Below are positions 17,921 through 25,794 of a stretch of DNA of 64,000 nucleotides, piece after piece (the stretch's first letter is position 1; each line of letters starts with the position of its first letter). The stretch spans positions 1 to 64,000 of the forward strand of contig JBGARJ010000007.1 in NCBI GenBank assembly GCA_044230315.1. The letters are read 5' to 3'. The position numbers and the translations under genes were made by a program. Origin of the DNA: M3007 sp044230315. Lineage in GTDB: Bacteria; Bacteroidota; Bacteroidia; Chitinophagales; Saprospiraceae. Below the pieces are notes generated by a model, which was not told the origin of the DNA, ran no database searches, and saw only the letters and a program-made list of their open reading frames with translations.

Positions 17921-19612
17921 ATGACAACTTTTCTGAGAAGAATCCTGATGATTTTATTGACCGGAGCTTTTGTAGAGGCCGGTATTGCCCAGACCCGGGA
18001 AGATGGTCTGGCCGCCATGCAATTGGAGAACTGGGATAAAGCCATCAAGGTATATTCCGCGCTGACCAAAAACGACCCCGTCGACCAAGAGTCGTGGCTC
18101 ATATTGGGCAGTGCATATTTGGCCAAGGGCGATAAAGACGCTGCCAAAAAAACGTTCGACGCGGCTTTTAACGCCAAAGCGGATGGTCCGTATGCGATGA
18201 TCGCCAGCGGTCGTATCCTGCTGCTGCAAGGTAAACAGACCGAAGCGGACGCTATCTTTAATAAAGCGGAAAAATATGGTAGAAAAGATGTTGCCGCCCG
18301 CAGGCTTATAGGAGAATCCTTCCTGTATAATGCGCCTGGACTCAAGCCCAATTTTATACGCGCTGAAGAACAGTTGAAGGAAGCTATGGAACTGTCGTCC
18401 AAAGATTTTCCGACCCTAATGGCTCTGGCATATTGCTACAAAGAAATGCCGAATGGCGGCCTGGCGGCCCAGCACTACGAATATGCAGCCAATATAGAGC
18501 CCAAAAATCCCCTCCCCCAGTTTATGCTGGCCAAGGTATATAAGGCGGCTAAACTCAACGATAAATTCCTTACCTACTGTGATAAGGCGATCTCACTTGA
18601 CCCAAAATACTCGCCCGCCTTGCGTTCCAAAGCGGAGTTTCTGTATTTCGATCGTCAGTGGGAGAAAGCCACGCAAGCTGCCAAAGATCTGGTAAACAAC
18701 GGCTCAGACGTCACGATTGAAGATGAGATGATGCTGGCCAACCTGCTGTACCTGAACCATGATTGCAAAGGTTGCAGTGAAATGGTTTACCGGATCCTGC
18801 AAAAAGATGGCACCAAAAACTACCTGCGCCGCCTGTTGGCCTACTGCAAAAGCGACAATGGGGAAGACGCCGAAGGCCTGAAAATTCTCGAGGACTTTTT
18901 CAAACAGGTAGAAGCGGATAAAGTATTGGGCAAAGACTATGAATACCTGGCCAAAATGCAGGTAAAAGTTGGTCGCGATACCGCAGTTGCCATTGAAAAC
19001 TACCGCAAAGCCATCGATATGGACTCGTCGCGTTGGCCCTTGCACGAAGAAATCGCCAACTTGCTGTATCAACAGCGCGATTTTTGCGGCGCTGCTGTGG
19101 AATACCAGAAAAATATTGACTCCTTGGCAGAGCCTTCAGCGCTCAAATTTTACTTCCTAGGCATCTGTCACTACTACTGCAGCGACGATTCCCTGCATTA
19201 TGCCAAAGCAGAAAAAGCCTTTGAACGGTTTTCCGACCTGGCGCCCCAATCGGCCAGTGCGTGGTCCTGGCGCGCAAAAGCCATGTCGAAGCTCGAGCCT
19301 GACATCGCCAACCACCCCGAGTTGTTGGAAGAATTTGGAAAAGCCAAGCCTTATTTTGATCGCTTCGTGGAAATAGGTGAAGCAGAACCGGATAAATACA
19401 AACGCGATTTGATTATCGCTTATGAATACCTGGCCTCGTATTATTTCCTGCGCAATGAAGACGCTAATGTTAAAATATGGCTAGATAAACTTGTCGCGCT
19501 TGATCCGGAAAACGAAAGCGCAAAAAACATCAAACTGTATATGCAGGGCGAAACCCCCACCCCACCCCCTGCCAAAGGCGGTAGCAAAGGCAAAGGGCCT
19601 AATAAAAATTAA
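17921..19612 (+). CDS. Secreted tetratricopeptide repeat protein
   Basis: The start is placed at ATG 17921 because it begins a signal peptide (MTTFLRRILMILLTGAFVEAGIAQ). An upstream TTG at 17867 is in frame but adds a non-signal extension. The mature protein is made of helical tetratricopeptide-type repeats (for example AMQLENWDKAIKVYSALTKN, SWLILGSAYLAKGDKDAAKK, NYRKAIDMDSSRWPLHEEIA) and ends in a Pro/Gly/Lys-rich tail. It probably acts as a periplasmic scaffold. It lies downstream of the PstS-like gene and converges on the TonB operon, with a shared terminator. Confidence 0.85.
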   Translation: MTTFLRRILMILLTGAFVEAGIAQTREDGLAAMQLENWDKAIKVYSALTKNDPVDQESWLILGSAYLAKGDKDAAKKTFDAAFNAKADGPYAMIASGRILLLQGKQTEADAIFNKAEKYGRKDVAARRLIGESFLYNAPGLKPNFIRAEEQLKEAMELSSKDFPTLMALAYCYKEMPNGGLAAQHYEYAANIEPKNPLPQFMLAKVYKAAKLNDKFLTYCDKAISLDPKYSPALRSKAEFLYFDRQWEKATQAAKDLVNNGSDVTIEDEMMLANLLYLNHDCKGCSEMVYRILQKDGTKNYLRRLLAYCKSDNGEDAEGLKILEDFFKQVEADKVLGKDYEYLAKMQVKVGRDTAVAIENYRKAIDMDSSRWPLHEEIANLLYQQRDFCGAAVEYQKNIDSLAEPSALKFYFLGICHYYCSDDSLHYAKAEKAFERFSDLAPQSASAWSWRAKAMSKLEPDIANHPELLEEFGKAKPYFDRFVEIGEAEPDKYKRDLIIAYEYLASYYFLRNEDANVKIWLDKLVALDPENESAKNIKLYMQGETPTPPPAKGGSKGKGPNKN

Positions 19613-19647
19613 TTTCCCGGAGTTGCTCTTTTCTGTTATGCAAATAA

Positions 19648-19687
19648 ACCGGCGGCGCCAAAAAGAGGCGCCGCCGGTTTTGTTTTT
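19648..19687. terminator. Bidirectional terminator between TPR gene and tonB
   Basis: A perfect 12-bp stem ACCGGCGGCGCC / GGCGCCGCCGGT (19648-19659, 19667-19678) with a 7-base A-rich loop is followed by TTTTGTTTTT on the plus strand and by T-rich sequence on the minus strand. It sits between two convergent genes and can serve both. Confidence 0.85.
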
Positions 19688-19708
19688 GCATATGCAAGCC
19701 TGTCGGCC

Positions 19709-20548
19709 TTATTGGAGTTTGAAAATCACCGGCAGGAAAAACCGCACTTTCACCGCGTGCCCATTCGCCTCTCCCGGTATCCAGGTGGGCATCGATTGAA
19801 CTACTCGAAGGGCTTCTTTGGCGCAGCCGCCGCCAATCGATTTTACTACCTGCACATCGCCAATGGAGCCATCCTTGTTCACGACAAAGGACAAAACCAC
19901 CTGACCTTCAATGCCGTTTTGCCGGGCCAGATCCGGATAGCGGAGGTTCCGGGATAAATAAGCGAACAATTCCTTTTCGCCGCCCGGGAAACCAGGCATT
20001 TTTTGCACGCCAGCCGGATCATAGAGGGTATCATCCTCTTTTTGAACCAGATATTCCACTCCTTTTCCTACATCATGCTGGTCAATAGATGAAGGCGGGA
20101 TATTTTCCAGGCCTCCGTTCCGGTCAACCGGCCCTATTACACCTGCGCTTTCGATCAGTTCAGGTACGGTATGGGCCGGCGCCTGTTCAGACTTGAAATT
20201 GTCGGGAAGAACCACCGGCGGGACGAAGACCTTCATCGGAGGAGCTACGGGGGCTTGTGGCGCCATGGGAAGTTTGGGCGGCATTGGTTTCGGTTCGGTC
20301 GGTTCCGGTAACATCATGTTGCAGATGGTTACTGTACCGTCAATTTCCGCTTTCTTCTTCCCCGATCCGGTACATAAGGCATGCGCAGAAGCCAGGAAAA
20401 TACAAATGAGGGCAAAAGCGATACCCAATGCCCGCGCAATGTAACTGGGGTAATCGCGGCGGAGTTGGTATGCGCCATAGGCTCTATTGCGCTGTGCAAA
20501 TACGATATCCAGCGCTTCAGCATGTCGAGCAATCGGAAGCAGTTTCAT
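19709..20548 (-). CDS. tonB: Energy transducer TonB (distal copy)
   Basis: This protein carries the proton-motive-force energy from ExbB/ExbD to outer membrane transporters. ATG at 20548 is chosen because it gives the same N-terminal segment as the upstream TonB (LDIVFAQRNRAYGAYQLRRD, then a single membrane helix at about 36-55). A longer frame to 20758 would overlap the ExbD gene without a membrane signal. A Pro-rich periplasmic linker follows (EPKPMPPKLPMAPQAPVAPP), and the last 95 residues are a TonB C-terminal domain (MPGFPGGEKELFAYLSRNL ... VVNKDGSIGDVQVV). Length is 279 residues. Confidence 0.9.
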   Translation of the reverse strand: MKLLPIARHAEALDIVFAQRNRAYGAYQLRRDYPSYIARALGIAFALICIFLASAHALCTGSGKKKAEIDGTVTICNMMLPEPTEPKPMPPKLPMAPQAPVAPPMKVFVPPVVLPDNFKSEQAPAHTVPELIESAGVIGPVDRNGGLENIPPSSIDQHDVGKGVEYLVQKEDDTLYDPAGVQKMPGFPGGEKELFAYLSRNLRYPDLARQNGIEGQVVLSFVVNKDGSIGDVQVVKSIGGGCAKEALRVVQSMPTWIPGEANGHAVKVRFFLPVIFKLQ

Positions 20549-20648
20549 GATCGTGTGTTTAGTAAAGTGAAAAGAATGCCTCTGCTGAACCGGGCTGCAA
20601 CCCGGCACAGTCAATAATGAAATGCAACAGTTTATGGAATTGTGCGGA

Positions 20649-21275
20649 CTAATGCCTGCGGGTTGCGGCGACCAGCTGATCGGCAACCGAAAACTGCAGG
20701 CCTGCCGCCGGCGTCTGGATAAAAGCGAGTTCCTGGTTGGAAACGCGCAGTAAGACATAGCGCGAAATGCCGCAAATTTTCATTTCGTCAAAGGCATCCA
20801 CCACGTTTTTGTACCGCGAACCTGGGGTTGGTTTGATCAGCACGGTAAGCTGCGACACCGCCTTAAAATTGCCCTGATGGCGGTGGTCCTCCCGCATTTC
20901 ATCACCCCACATTTGATATACCCGTGCTTTTTTATCCAGGATTATCCGGCGAAGGCCACTGGGGCTATAATCCGTAGAGTCGAGTTGGGCATTATCAATG
21001 CCTTCATACCAATATACCTTATCGTGGTCGCCCAGGAGCAGGGTCAGGACGGTTGAGCTCTTTACTGCAGGAGCCGTGATGGGCATCTCATCTTCGGGCA
21101 TAACCACGGGCATGATCTGCGGTTTGGCTAAAACAGTGGTGAGCATAAAAAAAGTGATCAGGAGAAAACCCAAATCCACCATAGGTGTGAAGTCTATCCG
21201 GATGGTAGTGCGTTTTGGAGAGCCCCGTTTGGGCATTTGCCGCGCCCGGCTGTCGGTACTTTGAACGTCTGACAT
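20649..21275 (-). CDS. exbD: ExbD/TolR family biopolymer transport protein (third copy)
   Basis: This is the proton-channel accessory subunit of TonB systems. It has a single N-terminal membrane helix (MVDLGFLLITFFMLTTVLA) preceded by RIDFTPMVDL, which holds the conserved Asp of the ExbD/TolR proton path. A periplasmic domain of about 150 residues follows. It lies downstream of the first TonB gene, behind a terminator-like hairpin, and together with the distal TonB forms a second ExbD-TonB pair. The closest relative in the window is the ExbD encoded at 22347-22970. Confidence 0.9.
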   Translation of the reverse strand: MSDVQSTDSRARQMPKRGSPKRTTIRIDFTPMVDLGFLLITFFMLTTVLAKPQIMPVVMPEDEMPITAPAVKSSTVLTLLLGDHDKVYWYEGIDNAQLDSTDYSPSGLRRIILDKKARVYQMWGDEMREDHRHQGNFKAVSQLTVLIKPTPGSRYKNVVDAFDEMKICGISRYVLLRVSNQELAFIQTPAAGLQFSVADQLVAATRRH

Positions 21276-21361
21276 CGTTGGAAGGTTTTAAATTGTTCTT
21301 TCTTAGAAAGATGCACGAAACGACCGGCTTGGCGTACGCAATATTCTGTTTTTCAGTTTTT

Positions 21362-21404
21362 TACAAAAAAAAGCGCATCGTCGACCAAGGTCAGCGATGC
21401 GCTT
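21362..21404 (-). terminator. Terminator between the two tonB/exbD units
   Basis: On the minus strand a 10-bp stem AAGCGCATCG / CGATGCGCTT (21395-21404 and 21371-21380), with an inner GACC/GGTC extension, is followed by eight T residues. It lies between the end of the first tonB (21455) and the start of the third exbD (21275). It should reduce read-through, so the distal ExbD-TonB pair may have its own expression level. Confidence 0.8.
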
Positions 21405-21454
21405 GAGCCGCCACTGGGCAGCTTGCATTGTACCCAACACGGGTGGTTATAAAA

Positions 21455-22294
21455 TTACTCCAATTTGAAGCGGACCGGGAGGGTGAAGCGAACCTTAACC
21501 GGGTTGCCGTTTGCCTCGCCGGGAATCCATTTCGGCATCGATTGTACTACGCGTACCGCCTCTTTACCGCAACCCCCGCCGATGTCCTTCACCACATTCA
21601 CATCTTTCACGCTGCCGTCTTTACCAATTACGAACGTGAGCGCTACGACGCCCTGAATGTTGTTTTCCCGGGCGAGCGGCGGGTATTTGATATTCTGCGC
21701 CAGGTATTTGAGCAATTCAGCCTCTCCGCCCGGAAAGCTCGGCGGTTTTTGAATATCAAACATTTCATAGGTTTTCTCCTCTTTCGGAGCGGGCGGCGCT
21801 TCCACTATACCGAGATCCGGGTGCTCATCAATGGCCGGAGGCGCTTCGTCGTTGCCTTTTTTGGTTTCGACACCGACGTCCGCTTTGGTTTCGATGACTT
21901 CTTCCACGGTAGGCGGTTCTTCGTCGGCTACCTGCTCGTCTTTTTTCACGATCGGCGGCACGAACTGAACGGTCGAACGCGTAGGCGGCGGCGGCGTAGG
22001 TGGTGGCGGTGGCGGTGGCGGTGGCGGATTGTTCGGGTCGATATCCGGCGGCGGGCCGAGTTCGGCGACTACGTCGATCTGCTTTTGTTGCTGTTTAAAG
22101 GCATCCGACACCATCGAGGTAATGTACGGAATGGCAAAAAACAGGACGATGAGCAGCAACCCCAACCCCATTGCACGACCTACATATGAAGGGTATTCGC
22201 GGCGCAACTGGTACGCCCCGTATGCCTTGTTCCGGTCGGCAAAGATGATATCCAGCATATCCTTATACACGGGTGTGCCTTTTGCATCAGCCAT
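21455..22294 (-). CDS. tonB: Energy transducer TonB (proximal copy)
   Basis: This is a 279-residue TonB. The N-terminus has LDIIFADRNKAYGAYQLRRE and a membrane helix (about 40-58). A periplasmic Pro-rich rod follows, with a run of about ten prolines and PTPPPPTRST (residues about 88-110), then an acidic linker and the TonB C-terminal domain (PPSFPGGEAELLKYLAQNI ... VIGKDGSVKDVNVV). It is the fourth gene of the ExbB-ExbD-ExbD-TonB unit and should energise SusC-type transporters such as the two encoded here. Confidence 0.93.
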   Translation of the reverse strand: MADAKGTPVYKDMLDIIFADRNKAYGAYQLRREYPSYVGRAMGLGLLLIVLFFAIPYITSMVSDAFKQQQKQIDVVAELGPPPDIDPNNPPPPPPPPPPTPPPPTRSTVQFVPPIVKKDEQVADEEPPTVEEVIETKADVGVETKKGNDEAPPAIDEHPDLGIVEAPPAPKEEKTYEMFDIQKPPSFPGGEAELLKYLAQNIKYPPLARENNIQGVVALTFVIGKDGSVKDVNVVKDIGGGCGKEAVRVVQSMPKWIPGEANGNPVKVRFTLPVRFKLE

Positions 22295-22346
22295 AATTAC
22301 TGTTTTTATTTTGTGACGTTAAACGGGTTGTCTTCGATCTGTTGTG

Positions 22347-22970
22347 CTATTTCGTTGTTGCTGCGGCCTGGTCTTCAATGGAAAATTTCAGCCCGGCAGC
22401 CGGGTTTTTGATAAATTCTTCCTCTTGAGAAGAAATATCCAACAACACATACAGGGAGACATTTGTAATTTTCATTTCATCAAACGCATCCACGACGTTT
22501 TTGTACCGTGCATCTTTGGTTGGTTTGATGATGACGTTGAGTTTGGAGATCAGTTTTTTCTGCCCCGGATTCTTCGGGTCGTCCTTCTCCGTTTCGCCCC
22601 ATTGTTGTTTCACCCGGTCTTTTTTATCCAGGATAACCTTGCGAAGCCCTTCGGCGGAGTAATCGGTAGAATCCAGTTTAGCGTCGGTAATGCCTTCGTA
22701 GTAGTAGACTTTATCATTAGCCCCAAGAAGCAGGGTGAGTACCTGCGATTCTTTGGTGGCTTGCAAGTCTTCCTGTTTTATATCCTTCTCGGGCATTACA
22801 ACGGGCATGATCTGCGGTTTGGCCAAGGTTGTTGTCAACATAAAAAACGTAATGAGCAGGAAGCCCAGGTCAACCATGGGCGTCAGGTCAACACGCGTCG
22901 ACATTTTTTTTGAGCGGACCTTACCACCTTTTTTTCTCGCACCGCTATCCGCGGTTTGCATTTCAGCCAT
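22347..22970 (-). CDS. exbD: ExbD/TolR family biopolymer transport protein (second copy)
   Basis: This is a 207-residue ExbD. A basic N-terminus (GARKKGGKVRSKKMSTRVD) leads to LTPMVDLGFLLITFFMLTTT, which contains the conserved Asp and the single membrane helix, followed by a periplasmic domain. Spacing to the next exbD is 54 bp. It is strongly similar to the ExbD at 20649-21275, including the central YYEGI.DA.LDSTDYS region, so one copy arose by duplication. Confidence 0.93.
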   Translation of the reverse strand: MAEMQTADSGARKKGGKVRSKKMSTRVDLTPMVDLGFLLITFFMLTTTLAKPQIMPVVMPEKDIKQEDLQATKESQVLTLLLGANDKVYYYEGITDAKLDSTDYSAEGLRKVILDKKDRVKQQWGETEKDDPKNPGQKKLISKLNVIIKPTKDARYKNVVDAFDEMKITNVSLYVLLDISSQEEEFIKNPAAGLKFSIEDQAAATTK

Positions 22971-23024
22971 ATTCGTATTCTGTTATGGGTGATGAAATGT
23001 TTGTTGCAAACAAAACCGGCCGTC

Positions 23025-23669
23025 TCAGATGGCTTTAGTTTTATTCGGATCCGCTTCCTGGCTGGTGATCAGGTTGAATTTGTTGACATTAATGTCGATC
23101 AATGTATTGATCACCTTTTGAATGGCCGGGTAAGGCGTGTCTTTATCGGCTTTTACCACGATGACGTATTCCTCGGATACTTTGCCTTCCTGTTTCATTC
23201 GGAATTGCGCGAGGCGGGCGTTATGTATCCAGGGACCGAGTTCGTTGTTGGTAGAGTCGGCTGGAATACCGGGAGAGTTGAAACTTGCGCGTTCAGTAGG
23301 GCTGAGGTCCAACCATTTTTTGAGCTGGTTCCGCGGCACCCCAAAAGCGCCGGCAATCGTGAATCTTAGTTTCTCTTCCGGATCCAGCCGCATTGGATAG
23401 CTGACATTCATGGAATCGATCAACGACAACCGCGTATGCTGCCCGGCCATATCCAGGAAAACCCGGCCGTCCCGGTCCACCAGGATGGTCAGGGTACCGG
23501 CATCCGGCAATTTCGTCTCAGAGATCGAAGACGGCGTATCGACGGCTACCGGCTCTTGCGGTTTCATTTTAGCGGTAAGCATGAAGAACGTCAGCAGCAG
23601 GAACGCAACGTCGCACATGGCAGTCATGTCGATCGTAGGTACTTTCCGATGCGGTTTATGCTTTGGCAT
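23025..23669 (-). CDS. exbD: ExbD/TolR family biopolymer transport protein (first copy)
   Basis: This 214-residue ExbD is the divergent member of the three. The N-terminus PTIDMTAMCDVAFLLLTFFM has the conserved Asp and one membrane helix. The periplasmic domain ends in a segment with PYPAIQKVINTLIDINVNKF. Bacteroidota operons usually encode two different ExbD proteins after ExbB, which fits this position directly downstream of exbB. Confidence 0.92.
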   Translation of the reverse strand: MPKHKPHRKVPTIDMTAMCDVAFLLLTFFMLTAKMKPQEPVAVDTPSSISETKLPDAGTLTILVDRDGRVFLDMAGQHTRLSLIDSMNVSYPMRLDPEEKLRFTIAGAFGVPRNQLKKWLDLSPTERASFNSPGIPADSTNNELGPWIHNARLAQFRMKQEGKVSEEYVIVVKADKDTPYPAIQKVINTLIDINVNKFNLITSQEADPNKTKAI

Positions 23670-23752
23670 AACATTTTAATTTTTGCGTTTTGAGTTCAGC
23701 GTGTTCAATCGGCGGGGCAAACCCGCATATTTTCGATGCCAAGGCTCAAAAC

Positions 23753-24577
23753 TTAGTGATGTTGCGACGCATAGGTTTGGGTCAGGCTGAAACCGGCTTC
23801 GTCAATCCGATACGTCATTCCATCGATACGGCTGGTAAAGATGTTGTAGAAAATAATGGCGATTGCCGAGGTTCCGATCCCGAGCGCCGTATTGATAAGG
23901 GCTTCGGAGATACCCGTTGCCAGGGCGGTGGAGTCGGGTGCACCGGCCGTGGCCAAAGCCGCGAACGAACGGATCATCCCCAACACGGTTCCGAACAGCC
24001 CCAGCAGCGTGGCGATAGAAGCGATCGTAGCCAGGATATTCAGGTTTTTCTCCAACATGGGCAATTCAAGCGTGGTAGCCTCTTCCACTTCTTTTTGAAT
24101 AGCCAAAATCTTTTCATCCTTTTCCATGCCGGTGACTTGTTCCATCTCGGCATATTTGGTCAACCCAGCGCGCACCACATTGGCCACCGAACCTTTTTGT
24201 TTGTCGCAGGCACTGATGGCGCCCGTCAGGTCGCCTTTGTCCAGGAACGATTTGATGTTGCGTACGAACATATCGATTTTGCCGGCGCCAGCGGCTTTGT
24301 TCAACGTGGTAAAGCGCTCAAAAATGAATACAATCGTTGTAAAAAGGGTCCCCAACAAAATCGGAACCACAAAGCCGCCTTTGTAAATGGTGCCAAAATA
24401 ATCGCCCGGAAGCGGGTCTTTCGTGTTGTCGCCATCTACGAAGTGGGAAGCATCACCAAATACATACAGATACACCAAGGTTGAAAGAACAAAACAAGCC
24501 GGGATCGCAATCAGTGGGAAAATTGAACCACGGGTAGAACCTTGTTGCTTAGCAGGAGTGTTTTTTGCTGCTGTCAT
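23753..24577 (-). CDS. exbB: MotA/TolQ/ExbB proton channel family protein
   Basis: This is the proton channel of the TonB energising complex, first gene of the operon. ATG at 24577 (MTAAKNTPAKQQG) is chosen over an upstream in-frame start at 24658, giving 274 residues. Membrane helices: FPLIAIPACFVLSTLVYLYVF (about 22-42), VVPILLGTLFTTIVFIFERF (about 70-90) and two C-terminal helices in the region NLNILATIASIATLLGLFGT and ALGIGTSAIAIIFYNIFTSR. The Thr-rich ATIASIATLLGLFGTVLGM segment is the ExbB/TolQ signature. Confidence 0.93.
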   Translation of the reverse strand: MTAAKNTPAKQQGSTRGSIFPLIAIPACFVLSTLVYLYVFGDASHFVDGDNTKDPLPGDYFGTIYKGGFVVPILLGTLFTTIVFIFERFTTLNKAAGAGKIDMFVRNIKSFLDKGDLTGAISACDKQKGSVANVVRAGLTKYAEMEQVTGMEKDEKILAIQKEVEEATTLELPMLEKNLNILATIASIATLLGLFGTVLGMIRSFAALATAGAPDSTALATGISEALINTALGIGTSAIAIIFYNIFTSRIDGMTYRIDEAGFSLTQTYASQHH

Positions 24578-24892
24578 GCTGCGTTTTAATTTTGAGTTAA
24601 TGAATGTTTTGTCAATAGCACTCCTCGCAGAAGCAGACTTTTCACTCCAAGCACACAACGTTTCCGTTTCGTTTTGAACCTTTACCTGCTAAGATGCAGC
24701 CGGGCAAAAAATTGGTGTGTGATGTCAAAAAAAATAACTCAGGGTGAAAAAAAAGGCCTCTTCTGCGAAGGAAGCGGCTTTTTCGCGGCGGTAAAAATAG
24801 TGTAAGCCCTACAATTTCCAACTAAGCCTGCGGGAAATTCATGTTTAAGATATATTGATACTACCAATATTATTTGTTAAACAACAAAAATC
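24578..24892. other. Gap between kdsA and exbB
   Basis: No gene lies in this 315-bp gap. It holds a minus-strand terminator-like hairpin after kdsA (24747-24778) and, between about 24600 and 24740, the presumed promoter region of the exbB operon, in which I cannot identify a convincing -7/-33 pair. Confidence 0.5.
24747..24778 (-). terminator. Probable terminator of kdsA transcript
   Basis: On the minus strand the arms GCC-GC-TTC and GAA-GA-GGC (24771-24778 and 24756-24763) enclose a 7-base loop with an internal mismatch and are followed by eight T residues (A-run at 24747-24754). It is weaker than the other terminators in the window. Confidence 0.5.
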
Positions 24893-25717
24893 TCAGGAAA
24901 AACGTACGGATTGCCGGATTCGCACCAGCTGCTCCAGCAATTTTTCCAAGCGGTCGAGCGGCAACATATTGGCGCCGTCCGATTTGGCTTCAGCGGGATT
25001 CGGGTGGGTTTCGATGAAAATCCCGTCTACGCCAACTGCTACGCCGGCACGTGCAATGGTCCCGATGAGCGCCGGACGCCCCCCCGTCACCCCGCTGCTC
25101 TGGTTGGGTTGTTGTAAAGAATGCGTGCAATCGAGTACTACCGGACAACCGAACGACTGCATCACGGGTATCCCGCGAAAATCCACGATCAGATCCTGAT
25201 ACCCAAAGGTGGTACCCCGTTCCGTCAGGATCACGTTCGGGTTATCTTCTTCCAGCACTTTTTCCTGGGCAAAACGCATGGCTTCGGGGCTCACAAACTG
25301 CCCCTTCTTGATGTTCACTACCTTCCCGGTGCGGGCTGCGGCCACCAGCAAGCTGGTTTGCCGGCATAAAAAGGCCGGGATCTGGAGCACATCCACAAAA
25401 GCGGCGGCCAGGGCGGCCTCCGGGTCGCTGTGGATATCGGTGGTGACCGGAACGTCGAAATGAGCGCCTACATCTTTCAGGATGTTCAGCGCCTTTTCAT
25501 CGCCGATCCCGGTAAACGAGTCGCGTTTGCTTCGGTTGGCCTTTCGGTAGCTACCTTTGAAAATATAGGGGATCGCCAACCGGTCGCAAATCTCCCGGAC
25601 CTCCCCGGCGATGTCGAACGCCATTTGCTCCCCTTCAATCGCACAAGGGCCGGCAATCAGGAAAAAATTACCGGAATCGGTGTGTTTTAAGCGGGGCAAA
25701 CTCTTTTTCCAATCCAT
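24893..25717 (-). CDS. kdsA: 3-deoxy-8-phosphooctulonate synthase (Kdo-8-phosphate synthase)
   Basis: This enzyme condenses phosphoenolpyruvate with arabinose 5-phosphate to Kdo-8-phosphate, the first committed step of Kdo synthesis for lipopolysaccharide. Diagnostic segments are FFLIAGPCAIEGE, FKGSYRKANRSKRDSFTG, VPVTTDIHSDPEAALAAAFV, LQIPAFLCRQTSLLVAAA, VNIKKGQFVSPEAM and TERGTTFGYQDLIVDFRGIP. Length is 274 residues, normal for the family. The Cys of IAGPCAIEGE is at the position of the metal-ligand Cys of class II (metal-dependent) enzymes. Confidence 0.97.
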   Translation of the reverse strand: MDWKKSLPRLKHTDSGNFFLIAGPCAIEGEQMAFDIAGEVREICDRLAIPYIFKGSYRKANRSKRDSFTGIGDEKALNILKDVGAHFDVPVTTDIHSDPEAALAAAFVDVLQIPAFLCRQTSLLVAAARTGKVVNIKKGQFVSPEAMRFAQEKVLEEDNPNVILTERGTTFGYQDLIVDFRGIPVMQSFGCPVVLDCTHSLQQPNQSSGVTGGRPALIGTIARAGVAVGVDGIFIETHPNPAEAKSDGANMLPLDRLEKLLEQLVRIRQSVRFS

Positions 25718-25794
25718 GCTTCTTTTTCGGCCAAAGGTAAGACACTCCCGGTTGCTCGTAACGCCTCTGTCTTATACCGTTTTGAAACGGCCCT

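Noticed and set aside
21950..22030. GGCGGC/GGTGGC-rich run that looks like a tandem DNA repeat
   Set aside because: It encodes the Pro-rich periplasmic rod of TonB on the minus strand; the repeat is at codon level.
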